Origin: Fontisphaera persica
GTDB taxonomy: Bacteria > Verrucomicrobiota > Verrucomicrobiia > Limisphaerales > Fontisphaeraceae
Direction: 5' to 3'
NCBI RefSeq assembly: GCF_024832785.1
Contig: NZ_CP116615.1
Span: 1,674,001-1,738,000 of the forward strand
DNA length: 64,000 bases
Shown here: positions 52,315 to 61,200 of the stretch, one piece after another
How the letters are laid out: every line of letters starts with the position of its first letter
How positions within the stretch are numbered: position 1 is the first letter of the stretch
Program-made: the position numbers and the translations under genes
The notes under the pieces: generated by a model
What the model saw: only the letters and a program-made list of their open reading frames with translations
What the model was told of the DNA's origin: nothing
The model's database searches: none

Positions 52315-53994
52315 ATGGCATCACGCGACATTCTTCACCAGTTGAAACAGCGCTTCGGCGCCGCTCTCCCGCGCGCCAATGTGGCGGGGTTAGACCGCTT
52401 GTATGTGTTCGTGACGCCGGAAGCGCTCAAGGACGTCTGCCAATTCATCTTTCGTGACCTCGATGCCCGTTACATCATCAGCATTGGGGCGGATGACCGG
52501 CCCTATTCCGGCAAGTTTTTGGTGGCGCACAATTTTGCCTTCGATGCCCGGCATGTGCTGTGCAGTGTGTTGACCGAAGTGAACGCCAACGGTGGCCGGC
52601 CCCAGGTGCCCAGCATTACCGAAGTGGTGCCGCCCGCCAACTGGGCCGAACGCGAATTCCGTGATTTGGTGGGCATTGAACCGGTGGGACACCGCTACCC
52701 CAAACGGCTGGTGCTGCCGGACGGCTGGCCCGAGGGGGTGCATCCGCTGCGCAAGGATGTGCCGCACGATTTCTGCCCGCCGGATTACGACGAGAATCGC
52801 GACTTTCAATTTGAGGCACCGCCGGAAGGCTGCGTGGTGGTGCCCTTTGGGCCTTTCCATCCCACGCTGGATGAGCCCACGCATTTCCGCTTGTACGTGG
52901 AGGGGGAAACAGTGCGCGGTTGTGAGTATCGCGGTTTCATGGCGCATCGGGGCATTGAAAAACTGGCGGAAACCGTCCTGGGCTACAATGACATCCCGAT
53001 GATGGCCGAGCGCATCTGCGGGATTTGCGGCTGCGTGCACAACGTGGCTTACGCGCAGGCGGTGGAAAACGCGGCAGCCATTGTGGTGCCTCCCCGGGCG
53101 GAATACATCCGCACCATCATGCTGGAGCTGGAGCGCCTGCACAGCCATCTGCTCTGGGTGGGGCTGGCCTGTCATATTGTGGGATTCGACACCCTGTTCA
53201 TGCAGGCCTTTCGCATCCGCGAGCCGGTCATGTGGATGGCCGAGCAAATCAGCGGCAACCGCAAAACTTATTCCCTCTGCGTCATCGGCGGCGTGCGCTG
53301 GGAAATCACCCCTGAACTGAGGACGGGCCTGCGCCAGGTGCTCGACAAGCTGGAAGCCGAATGGCAGGCGGTGGTGGCGGCGGTCAGTCGCGACCGCAAT
53401 TTACAACGCCGCACCCGCGGTGTGGGCATTGCCACGCCCGAACTGGTGAAAAATGCGGCCCTCATCGGGCCCGTGGCGCGGGCCGCCGGCGTGGCCATGG
53501 ATTGTCGGCGGGACCATCCCTATGCGGCTTATGACCGGGTGGAGTTTGAAGTGATTGTCGAGCATGGCGGCGATGTCTGGTCTCGCGTGGTGGTGCGGAT
53601 GAAGGAGGTTTTTGAATCCATCAAAATCATTCGCCAATGCCTCGACAAAATGGAGCCGGGCCCCCTCCAGGCTGAGATCAAAGATGAGCTGCCGCCGGGA
53701 CGCTTCGGCATGTCCTCCGTGGAGGCGCCGCGCGGGGAGTCCCACCATTTTGTCATCACCGGCGAAAACAACCGGCCCCGCCGCTGGCGCGTGCGCGCGC
53801 CGACGTATCAAAACCTGCAGGGCATTCCGGCCATGATTAAAGACCAGCAACTGGCGGACATGACCATTTCGCTGGGCAGCATTGACCCGTGTTTCTCCTG
53901 CACGGACCGGCTGGAAGTGGTGGACATCCGGAATCAACAAACCCACGTCTGGTCCCAGGAGGAGCTGGTGCGCCTGGCGCGGCGCAAAACCTGA
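52315..53994 (+). CDS. [NiFe] hydrogenase group 4 large subunit (HycE/NuoCD fusion)
   Basis: The 559-residue product fuses a NuoC-like domain (residues 1-150, WAEREFRDLVGIEPVGHRYP) to a NuoD-like catalytic domain. Both nickel-binding motifs are intact: ERICGICGCVHN near residue 235 and DPCFSCTDR near residue 525. This separates it from complex I, where these Cys are lost. About 28 residues follow the last Cys, consistent with cleavage by the maturation protease encoded upstream. Expected activity is H+ reduction to H2 (or the reverse) coupled to the membrane subunits. HypA-F genes are not in the window. Confidence 0.95.
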   Translation: MASRDILHQLKQRFGAALPRANVAGLDRLYVFVTPEALKDVCQFIFRDLDARYIISIGADDRPYSGKFLVAHNFAFDARHVLCSVLTEVNANGGRPQVPSITEVVPPANWAEREFRDLVGIEPVGHRYPKRLVLPDGWPEGVHPLRKDVPHDFCPPDYDENRDFQFEAPPEGCVVVPFGPFHPTLDEPTHFRLYVEGETVRGCEYRGFMAHRGIEKLAETVLGYNDIPMMAERICGICGCVHNVAYAQAVENAAAIVVPPRAEYIRTIMLELERLHSHLLWVGLACHIVGFDTLFMQAFRIREPVMWMAEQISGNRKTYSLCVIGGVRWEITPELRTGLRQVLDKLEAEWQAVVAAVSRDRNLQRRTRGVGIATPELVKNAALIGPVARAAGVAMDCRRDHPYAAYDRVEFEVIVEHGGDVWSRVVVRMKEVFESIKIIRQCLDKMEPGPLQAEIKDELPPGRFGMSSVEAPRGESHHFVITGENNRPRRWRVRAPTYQNLQGIPAMIKDQQLADMTISLGSIDPCFSCTDRLEVVDIRNQQTHVWSQEELVRLARRKT

Positions 53995-54036
53995 TGCCGA
54001 GGAACGGGGCATGAACTTAATTGCAGCTTTAATCGC

Positions 54037-54966
54037 ATGAGCGTAATGACCTTTCTCAAAATATTCGCCGGCGGCCTGGCCAATGTGCTGGCGGTGCTGC
54101 TCCTGGCGCCATTGTTTGAGGGCATCCTGCGCAAGGTGACGGCCGTCATTCAATCCCGCCAGGGGCCGCCCTTGTGGCAGCCTTATTTCGACTTGCTCAA
54201 GCTGCTGGGCAAGGAAGACATTGAATCGGGCGAGTCCCCTTGGATGCAGCGCCTGGCGGCTTATCTATCGCTGGGAGCGGTGCTCACCGTGGCCTGGATG
54301 GTGCCAATGGGTTACGCGCCGCCATTAAGCCCGGCGGGCGATGCGATTTTGTTGATTTACCTGCTGGGGCTTTGCGCGATTTCTACACTGCTCGCCGGTC
54401 TGGCCGCAGGGAGCACGTATTCGCTGTTGGGCATCAGCCGTGAAATGATGACGGTCATCACGCTGGAGCCGCTGTTTGCCGTGGCTCTGGTGATTGGGGC
54501 CGTGCACACCGGCACGTTGCGGCTCGAGGCCGTGCTGTCGGGTTCGGTTTATGCCGCCGCCGGGTTTCCGTGGAGCGGCATTCTCATGCTCGGCATCATG
54601 CTGCTATCATTCCAGGCTTTTGTGCAGCGTGTGCCGTTTGACATTTCCGAGGCGGAGACCGAAATCATGGAAGGGCCGCTGGTGGAATATTCCGGCCCGA
54701 AGCTGGCGTTGTTCAAGTACGCCCAGATGGCCAAGCTGGTGTTGTACGGCGCCTTGTTTGTAGCATTGTTTGTGCCGTGGGGCGCGGGCTTGCCGTGGTA
54801 CTGCAGCGTGCCCCTGTTCTGGCTGAAAGTGGGGGTTCTGGTGTTGTTGGTCACCCTGGTGGCGGCCACCCATGCCCGTTACCGGATAGACCAGGCCCTG
54901 CGTTATTACGTCATCCTTTTGGGAGTGGCCCTGGTGGCCCTGGTTTTGGCGTCCAATGGTTATTAA
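54037..54966 (+). CDS. Hydrogenase membrane anchor subunit (HycD/NuoH family)
   Basis: The 309-residue product has eight membrane helices and NuoH motifs: LLLAPLFEGILRKVTAVIQS with RQGPPLWQPYFDLLKLLGKE (the conserved loop contacting the quinone/hydrogenase module), LLGISREMMTVITLEP, RVPFDISEAETEIMEGPLVE and LKVGVLVLLVTLVAATHARYR. It ties the soluble hydrogenase arm to the membrane arm. It begins 42 bases after the large-subunit gene. Confidence 0.93.
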   Translation: MSVMTFLKIFAGGLANVLAVLLLAPLFEGILRKVTAVIQSRQGPPLWQPYFDLLKLLGKEDIESGESPWMQRLAAYLSLGAVLTVAWMVPMGYAPPLSPAGDAILLIYLLGLCAISTLLAGLAAGSTYSLLGISREMMTVITLEPLFAVALVIGAVHTGTLRLEAVLSGSVYAAAGFPWSGILMLGIMLLSFQAFVQRVPFDISEAETEIMEGPLVEYSGPKLALFKYAQMAKLVLYGALFVALFVPWGAGLPWYCSVPLFWLKVGVLVLLVTLVAATHARYRIDQALRYYVILLGVALVALVLASNGY

Positions 54967-54978
54967 CCCGCACCTGCC

Positions 54979-55503
54979 ATGAGTGCCTTGAGTAAACTAA
55001 AAGAAGCGTATCTCTGCCTGAAGGCCGGGCGCGTCACGCTCCCCTACCCTGCCCGGCCACAGCCCGTGCCACCGCGATTCAGGGGGCGGCCCATTTTCGA
55101 CGCCAACCGCTGCATCGGCTGCGCGGGGTGCGCCAACAACTGTCCCGCGCGGGAAATCTTGGTGTTTGATGTATGCCAGGAGATTCGCATTCTCAAATAC
55201 CTCGGACGCCGCTGCACCTATTGCGGGCGGTGTGCCGATTTATGCCCGGAAAAAGCCATCACCATGAGCAAGGATTTCGAGACGGCCACCCCCAGCATCG
55301 CGGACCTTCAACAAACGCTGGAATTGTTCATGAGCACCTGCCAGCGCTGCGGCCGTTGCTTCAAGGAGCCCACCCCCCTGGAGCAATTAAAACTCAAGGG
55401 TTACCGCTTTGATGACCTGGCCCATGACCGTTGGATATTCCGCTCCAAGGCCTACTTGGAAAAAGACCAGGTGGCCGGGGATATTGACCTTGAGCTGGAT
55501 TAG
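54979..55503 (+). CDS. Hydrogenase ferredoxin-type subunit (HycF/NuoI family)
   Basis: The 174-residue product has two 4Fe-4S motifs, CIGCAGCANNCPAREIL and CTYCGRCADLCPEKAIT, in the NuoI/HyfH arrangement. An additional Cys pair follows in CQRCGRCFKEP, which could hold a third centre or be structural. The last 40 residues are acidic (KDQVAGDIDLELD). It passes electrons to the small subunit. It starts 12 bases after the NuoH-like gene. Confidence 0.92.
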   Translation: MSALSKLKEAYLCLKAGRVTLPYPARPQPVPPRFRGRPIFDANRCIGCAGCANNCPAREILVFDVCQEIRILKYLGRRCTYCGRCADLCPEKAITMSKDFETATPSIADLQQTLELFMSTCQRCGRCFKEPTPLEQLKLKGYRFDDLAHDRWIFRSKAYLEKDQVAGDIDLELD

Positions 55504-55525
55504 CCACGTGGGGAGGAAAGCCACC

Positions 55526-56062
55526 ATGCTGAAAGAATTGTGCCAAAAGATGTTCGGGCGGTCGCTGTGGGTGTACCACGCCAACAGCGGCGGCTGCAAT
55601 GGCTGTGACATTGAGGTGCTCAACGCCCTGACGCCGTATTACGACGCCGAACGCTTCGGCATCAAGCTGGTCGGCTCGCCACGCCATGCCGATGTCATGC
55701 TCTGCCAGGGACCGGCCATGCGCAGCACTGCCCGGGCCTTGAAGCGCGCCTATGATGCCATGCCGGCGCCCAAGCTGGTGTTTGCCATTGGCTCCTGCGC
55801 CTGCGGTGGGGGCATCTGGCACGATGCCTATAACGTGCTTGGGCCGGTGGAAAAAATCGTGCCCGTGCAGTACTACATCCCCGGCTGTCCACCCCGCCCG
55901 GAAGCCATCATCTTTGGGGTGGCCGTGGCGCTGGGGCTGGTGGATAAAAAGACAGCGCCCGTGAAATTCAAGCAGGCCGAGTTTCCCATCCCCCGCTATC
56001 ACCCTGAAGACTTGCGCCGCGAGGGTGACATGGTGGTGTATGAGAAACTGGAAAAGGTTTGA
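55526..56062 (+). CDS. [NiFe] hydrogenase group 4 small subunit (HycG/NuoB family)
   Basis: The 178-residue product carries the proximal 4Fe-4S cluster next to the NiFe site. The four Cys are in GGCNGCDIEVLNAL, IGSCACGGGIW and IPGCPPRPEAI. The ATG at 55526 is preceded by GGGGAGGAAAG, a strong ribosome-binding site, and begins the domain; the open frame upstream overlaps the previous gene. It is the last gene of the operon. The next gene is convergent and starts 32 bases away. Confidence 0.93.
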   Translation: MLKELCQKMFGRSLWVYHANSGGCNGCDIEVLNALTPYYDAERFGIKLVGSPRHADVMLCQGPAMRSTARALKRAYDAMPAPKLVFAIGSCACGGGIWHDAYNVLGPVEKIVPVQYYIPGCPPRPEAIIFGVAVALGLVDKKTAPVKFKQAEFPIPRYHPEDLRREGDMVVYEKLEKV

Positions 56063-56094
56063 TAGCCCGCCCTTGATGCCCGCTTAAGACGCGC

Positions 56095-58212
56095 CTACGG
56101 CAAGGTAATTGACAGCCGGTAAAACCGGGTGCCGCCAGTCAAAGGGGCCGGGTCCGTAAGAATGAGGTCATTCCCAATCATTTGGGTTTGCGGGTTGGTC
56201 AGCGGAGTGTAAGGCCCTGATAAATTGCTGCTGACGAGCACAGTATAGATGCGTCCTTCCACCCGCGGCGTAATGCGGAAACGCACTGCTCCGATGCCGC
56301 GCTCCACGCTAAAAACCAACCGCGAGGCCGCGTTGGTGGGCACGGTGCCTGCCACATACTCTTGCAAGTTGCTGCGGCCATCGCCGTCCGGGTCGGCCTG
56401 GTCTCCCCATACCGTGCCTTCTTTGGCAGGGCTGGCCAGGTCCGCGGCGGAGAAGTATTGCTGCCTCCAGGCGCTGAGACCGGCAGGAGGCGAGAGGAAA
56501 ACTTGGACTTGATAGTAACGCGGGCCGCGGCCGGGAGTGGGATCGGTGATGATCAGGTCGTTGACGCCGAACTGTATTACAGCGTTGGTCAGGGGAACGA
56601 ATGGCCCCAAGGGGCTGCTGCTGACCAGCGCCACGTAAGTGCGGCCCTCCCTGCGAGGCGTCACCCGCAACCGCACCTCGGTGGTTCCGCGTTCAATGCT
56701 GAATTGCAAACAGGAGGCGGCATTGGTGGGCACCGTACCAGCGACGTATTCCTGCAAGTTATTGCGGCCATCGCCGTCGGGGTCGGCTTGGTCGCCCCAT
56801 ACCGTGGCTTCTTTGGCAGGGTTGGCCAAATCTGCCGCCGTGAAATATTGCTGCCGCCAGGCCAGCATTTCCGGCGAGGGCCAAAGCATGAGCTGGAGGC
56901 GGTAAAATCTCGGCCCGGCGCCCCCGGCAGGGTCAGTGATGAGCAACTGATTGCCGTTGGTTTGCACCTGAGGATTGACCAGGGGGGTGTAAGGCCCTTG
57001 CGGTCGGGTGGCTGCCATTACGGTGTACATGCGCCCGTCGGCACGAGGGGTGAGGCGCAACCGCGTGCCATTCTGATGGCGCTCGATGATAAATTCCAGC
57101 TTCGAGGCTGCATTGGTGGGCAGGGTGCCGGCGACGTATTCCTGCAAATTATTTCTCCCATCGCCGTCGGGGTCAGCTTGATCGCCCCATAAGGTGGCCT
57201 CCTTGGCGGGGTTGGCCAGGTCTGACGGCGCGAAGTATTGCCGGCGCCAGGCATCCTTGGGGTCTTGGGAAACCGGGGTGATGGTCAAAGTGACCGGCAC
57301 GGGGTCGGAGCGATGCCCGGCTTCATCGGCGATGGAATAAGCAAAGACATCGCTGCCGACATACCCTGCGGCCGGCTGATAAATGGCCATCCCAGTCTGG
57401 GAGTTGTATTGCAAGGTGCCCTGGGCAGGCGGCGTTTCCAATCGCCACGAAGCCGGGACCAATGGCCGCCCCGTGCGCGAAAGGTCATTGGTCAAAAGGT
57501 TTAATGTGGCCGAAGTGTCCTGCGCCAAGGTGGCGGCATCCGGCCCGCCCAACGGCTCCCAACCCACCAATCGCACTCGTTGCAGCACCACGCGGCTGGC
57601 GGCGCGTTCAAAGCCCACCAGATCAAAGATTAACACGGCAGGCGTGGACGAGGTGATGTTGGTGATGTTGACACTGATGGTCAGGGGAAACTGGGGTGTC
57701 CAGACCACGCCACTGGTGGCGGCGCCGGGAACACTCACGCCGGGACCAAAAAAAACCTGGCCATTTTGCTGGACACTGAAGAACGCCGCGGACTCCGCCT
57801 GGCCGGTGGGCGCCACCAACGGCTCCAGATTGGTGCGGAGCAGAGAAACTTGAAAAGTGTCCGGTGGCTGTCCGGCAGCATTGGTGGCCAATTGCCAGCT
57901 CTCAAACGTGAGGCGAAGCTGGGTGACACCGGGAGCCAGGTCAAACGGCTGCTGCAAGCGCACTGGCAGATGAATACCATCTTCCGCCAGGACCGCCCGG
58001 TTATTGGTGATGGTCACACTGAAGGGAGCCGTCCATCCATAGAGGGGACTCTGGGCATTGGTTACGGAAAACTCGGCGTTCAACAACACCCCTGCCGCCG
58101 CAGAGCCGACCAGGGCCATCCATAACAGTCCCATGAATGCCCATGGCCGCTGCCAGCATTTCAGACTGGCATTTTTTTGCTCGCACAAAAGATGATGATT
58201 GGGCGCCCTCAT
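56095..58212 (-). CDS. Secreted protein with cadherin-like and three DPDGDGRNNLQEY repeats
   Basis: The 705-residue product has an N-terminal hydrophobic segment (MGLLWMALVGSAAAGVLLN), a beta-sandwich domain of about 200 residues and a cadherin/Ig-like module (LNLLTNDLSRTGRP to YVGSDVFAYSIADEAG). Three tandem repeats of about 130 residues (390 bp) follow, each starting WRxQYF and holding the calcium-loop-like DPDGDGRNNLQEYVAGT (third copy DPDGDGRSNLQEYVAGT). Such repeats are common in verrucomicrobial exported proteins, often near a C-terminal sorting signal. The ATG at 58212 is chosen because it overlaps the stop of the upstream giant gene (ATGA), so the two are co-translated. Function is not assigned. 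Confidence 0.8.
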   Translation of the reverse strand: MRAPNHHLLCEQKNASLKCWQRPWAFMGLLWMALVGSAAAGVLLNAEFSVTNAQSPLYGWTAPFSVTITNNRAVLAEDGIHLPVRLQQPFDLAPGVTQLRLTFESWQLATNAAGQPPDTFQVSLLRTNLEPLVAPTGQAESAAFFSVQQNGQVFFGPGVSVPGAATSGVVWTPQFPLTISVNITNITSSTPAVLIFDLVGFERAASRVVLQRVRLVGWEPLGGPDAATLAQDTSATLNLLTNDLSRTGRPLVPASWRLETPPAQGTLQYNSQTGMAIYQPAAGYVGSDVFAYSIADEAGHRSDPVPVTLTITPVSQDPKDAWRRQYFAPSDLANPAKEATLWGDQADPDGDGRNNLQEYVAGTLPTNAASKLEFIIERHQNGTRLRLTPRADGRMYTVMAATRPQGPYTPLVNPQVQTNGNQLLITDPAGGAGPRFYRLQLMLWPSPEMLAWRQQYFTAADLANPAKEATVWGDQADPDGDGRNNLQEYVAGTVPTNAASCLQFSIERGTTEVRLRVTPRREGRTYVALVSSSPLGPFVPLTNAVIQFGVNDLIITDPTPGRGPRYYQVQVFLSPPAGLSAWRQQYFSAADLASPAKEGTVWGDQADPDGDGRSNLQEYVAGTVPTNAASRLVFSVERGIGAVRFRITPRVEGRIYTVLVSSNLSGPYTPLTNPQTQMIGNDLILTDPAPLTGGTRFYRLSITLP

Positions 58213-61200
58213 GGATTCCCCGCCGCCGCCACACGCTCCACCGCTATCACTGCGATATTGTCCGCCCGGCTGGTTTCGGTCAGCACCCCCACCGGGTCCA
58301 GATAAAGGCCAATATAGTATTTGCCCGGCGGCAGTGCGCTCAAATCCAGCTCGCGGGCATCCGTCCAATATTGTCCGGCCGCCAAGCTGTCCACGGAAAG
58401 CAGGCCGGTCAGCGGAGTGTCGTTGTTTGGGTCAATCACGGCATCTGTGGAAGCATAATACCGGATTTTGAATGGCCCTGTGGGGGCGTCACCGAAGTTG
58501 GCCAGACGCCCGGTTATGGTGACGTTGCCGGTGATGTAATAGCGGTTGATGTCCAAGCTTTCCCAGGCGACGTTGGCCCCGGAAGGATTGGGGGTCTGCC
58601 ATTGCACGGTGTAGGGCAACGGGGCCGAGGCACCATTGACGACCAAGTAATAAGCCCCTGACGGGCGGCCTTCGAGGCTCAGGCGCAGCGTGCCAGGAGT
58701 CACTTCGGAGGCCAGCGCCACAAATTGCAGGTTGCTGTCGAGCAACATCGCCATCATGCCACTGGTGCTCGCATTAAAGGCCAAGGTAATGGCATCCGCC
58801 GCGGTGCCGGTGGCCAGCATGCGGAAGCGCATCATATCCACGTCCATTGCACTGTGCAGGTTGCGGCCAGTGGTAGATTGCGTCCCGCGAATCACCCCCA
58901 AATCCAGCCAGCCTTCGGCGCCGGTTTCCTGGGCCTCCTGCGGGTCTTGGTTGCGGGCGACCGCAATGGCAAGGGTGCGCGCATTGTCGCTTTCATTCAA
59001 CTCCGCCACTACCGCTGCATCATCCACCATGACCCGCAATTGCAGGTTGCTGCCCAGGCTCCAACTGCCATCCAAGCGCAAGGGCAGGTTCAATTCCAAA
59101 GTCTGACCCGCCGCCAGAATGTCCACCCCGGCGCGTGCCAGCTCGCGTTCAGTGCCGCCGTCCACCAAAACCACCGCCACGCCAAAGGAACGGGCTGGCT
59201 CCGCCCCAAAATTGGATACCCGCACTGTGGCATGGTCGAGACCGTTGCCCACGCGCAATTCCGCCGGCACAGCCACGCCTTCCAAGGCAAGATTGGGTTG
59301 CGTCCGCTCTGCGCTCTCCAATTTCAAGGTATAGGTGATGCCAGCGGCGCCGGGTAACACGCGCAGGAAATAATCGCCCGCTGCCAGGCCCTGCAGAGAC
59401 AGCCTTACCGAACCATCGGTTGCCGAAGCCACCTGCCGCACCAGCGCGCCGGCGGGGTCGTACAAGGCCACATGCAGGTGTTGCAAGGTGTCTTGCAGCG
59501 CCACCGAGACAACGTCCGCCGACGTGCCCGTCTGGGCGAGCTGGAAGCGGTACCAATCCTGGTCGCCCAAGTGATGCAGTGTCAAACCACTCCATTCGCG
59601 GCTCGTCACCAGTCCGCCCAGAGGTGCGGCTTGACCGGGTGAATCATTGGTTTCGAATGAATCCGGCGCCAGCGCAGCCTCGAATCGGATGACCGCCAGG
59701 TTATCTTCGCGTATGGCCTCCGGCACCTGCCCGCGGCGGTCAGCAGTCAGGCCCAGGGACACCGGCCCTACCAGCCGGGCCGGGAGGGTCACCGACAAGG
59801 CTTGTTCCCAAGTTTGTCCTGCAGCCAGCGCGGGGACATTCCATGGCCCAGCCAGGATGGCGTCACCGGCCTCAAATTGGGCATCGGCGCTCCACTGCAA
59901 CGCGGCCTGGCTGGCGGGGGCGGCGGCCAGACCATGATTGGTGATACGTAACGTCAGGGCAATCGTCTGGCCCGGCAGAACGAGGCTGCCGTGGGTGGTG
60001 GTCAATTCCGCCACCAGCGCCGGGCCGGTGACCACCGGCGCCTGCACCCGCAAACCATAATTCAACCCCAGGCTCTCGCCGGTTTGCACGCTCAGCACGT
60101 ACAAGCCCGCCGGCAGCCCTCGCAACGCGATGCGTCCCGTGTTGGCACTGGCCATGGTCATCAGGGCCACAGGCGCGCCGTTGCCGTCCAACAGCACGGC
60201 CCTTACGTTGGGATTGCTCATGGCGAAGTTGAGCAGGATAACGTCGTCGTCTCCGCCCGCAGCGAGGGTGCGGAAGCTGAAATAATCGGCATCCGCGGGA
60301 TTGGCCAGGCGCAAATTGCTCAAGAGTGTGTGCAAATCTGGCCGGGTCTGGGTGTCGCCGTTGAGCACGCCCAGCGGTGCGGCGCGGCCAAAGGTGTCAT
60401 TGCGCGTCAAGTCCTCCGCCACCAGCTCCTCGGCGGGCATCCATTGGGATCCGTACGGGAATTGCAGCAAGTCCTCGGTCTTGAGCAGTGTGCCACTCAA
60501 GGGTTTGATGTCACCAGAGGTGACCAACAAGTCATAGGAGGTCTTGTACTTCAGCTCGAAGGGGAAGGTGATTTTGAACATGGGCGTGTTGAACGGCGCA
60601 AACTCCAACGAGGCTTTCAACTCCGCGCTTAACAACAACTTGGCGCCCACGCCCAGGACTTCCGCCTCGACGCCCGCCGACAAGGTGCCGGTAACCTCCG
60701 CGGTGAATTTCACGGGGGTCACGTTGATATCGCCGTTCTCGGCCTTAATCTCACTACCCAGGCTGAAGCCCAGCTTGCCCTCGATTTCCATCACGGCGTT
60801 GATGGCGCCCACCTTCGGGAGGCCGTAGAGCGGCCAGCTCATTTCCACCGACAACAGCTTGAGGCTCCAATTGAAGCTCACGCTCAGCTCGCCGCCGGTA
60901 AGCTCCAGGCGCTCGTTGAGTTTGAACGGTTTGTGTTTGAGCGTAAGGGACTTCTCCCATTCTTCCTGCTCCCCCACCGGCTCCAGCCATTGGCCAAGTC
61001 TCTGGCGGGCGTCGTCGGTGGAATCGTAATCGGTGGCGCCTCGTCGGAACAAATCCCACAATCCCGCGCCTTCCGGCACGCCCTCGGTCTTGCTGCCCCG
61101 CTCCAGCAAATCCGCCAGCCCGCTCAGGTCGCCAAAATTCGTCTCGCCCACTTTCATGGCCGGAATCAATGTCATGAGCCAGGAGGCCACAGGGTGATTA

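Noticed and set aside
54037-56062. Respiratory complex I fragment
   Set aside because: The large subunit keeps both nickel-binding CxxC motifs and a maturation protease is encoded in the operon, so this is a group 4 hydrogenase.
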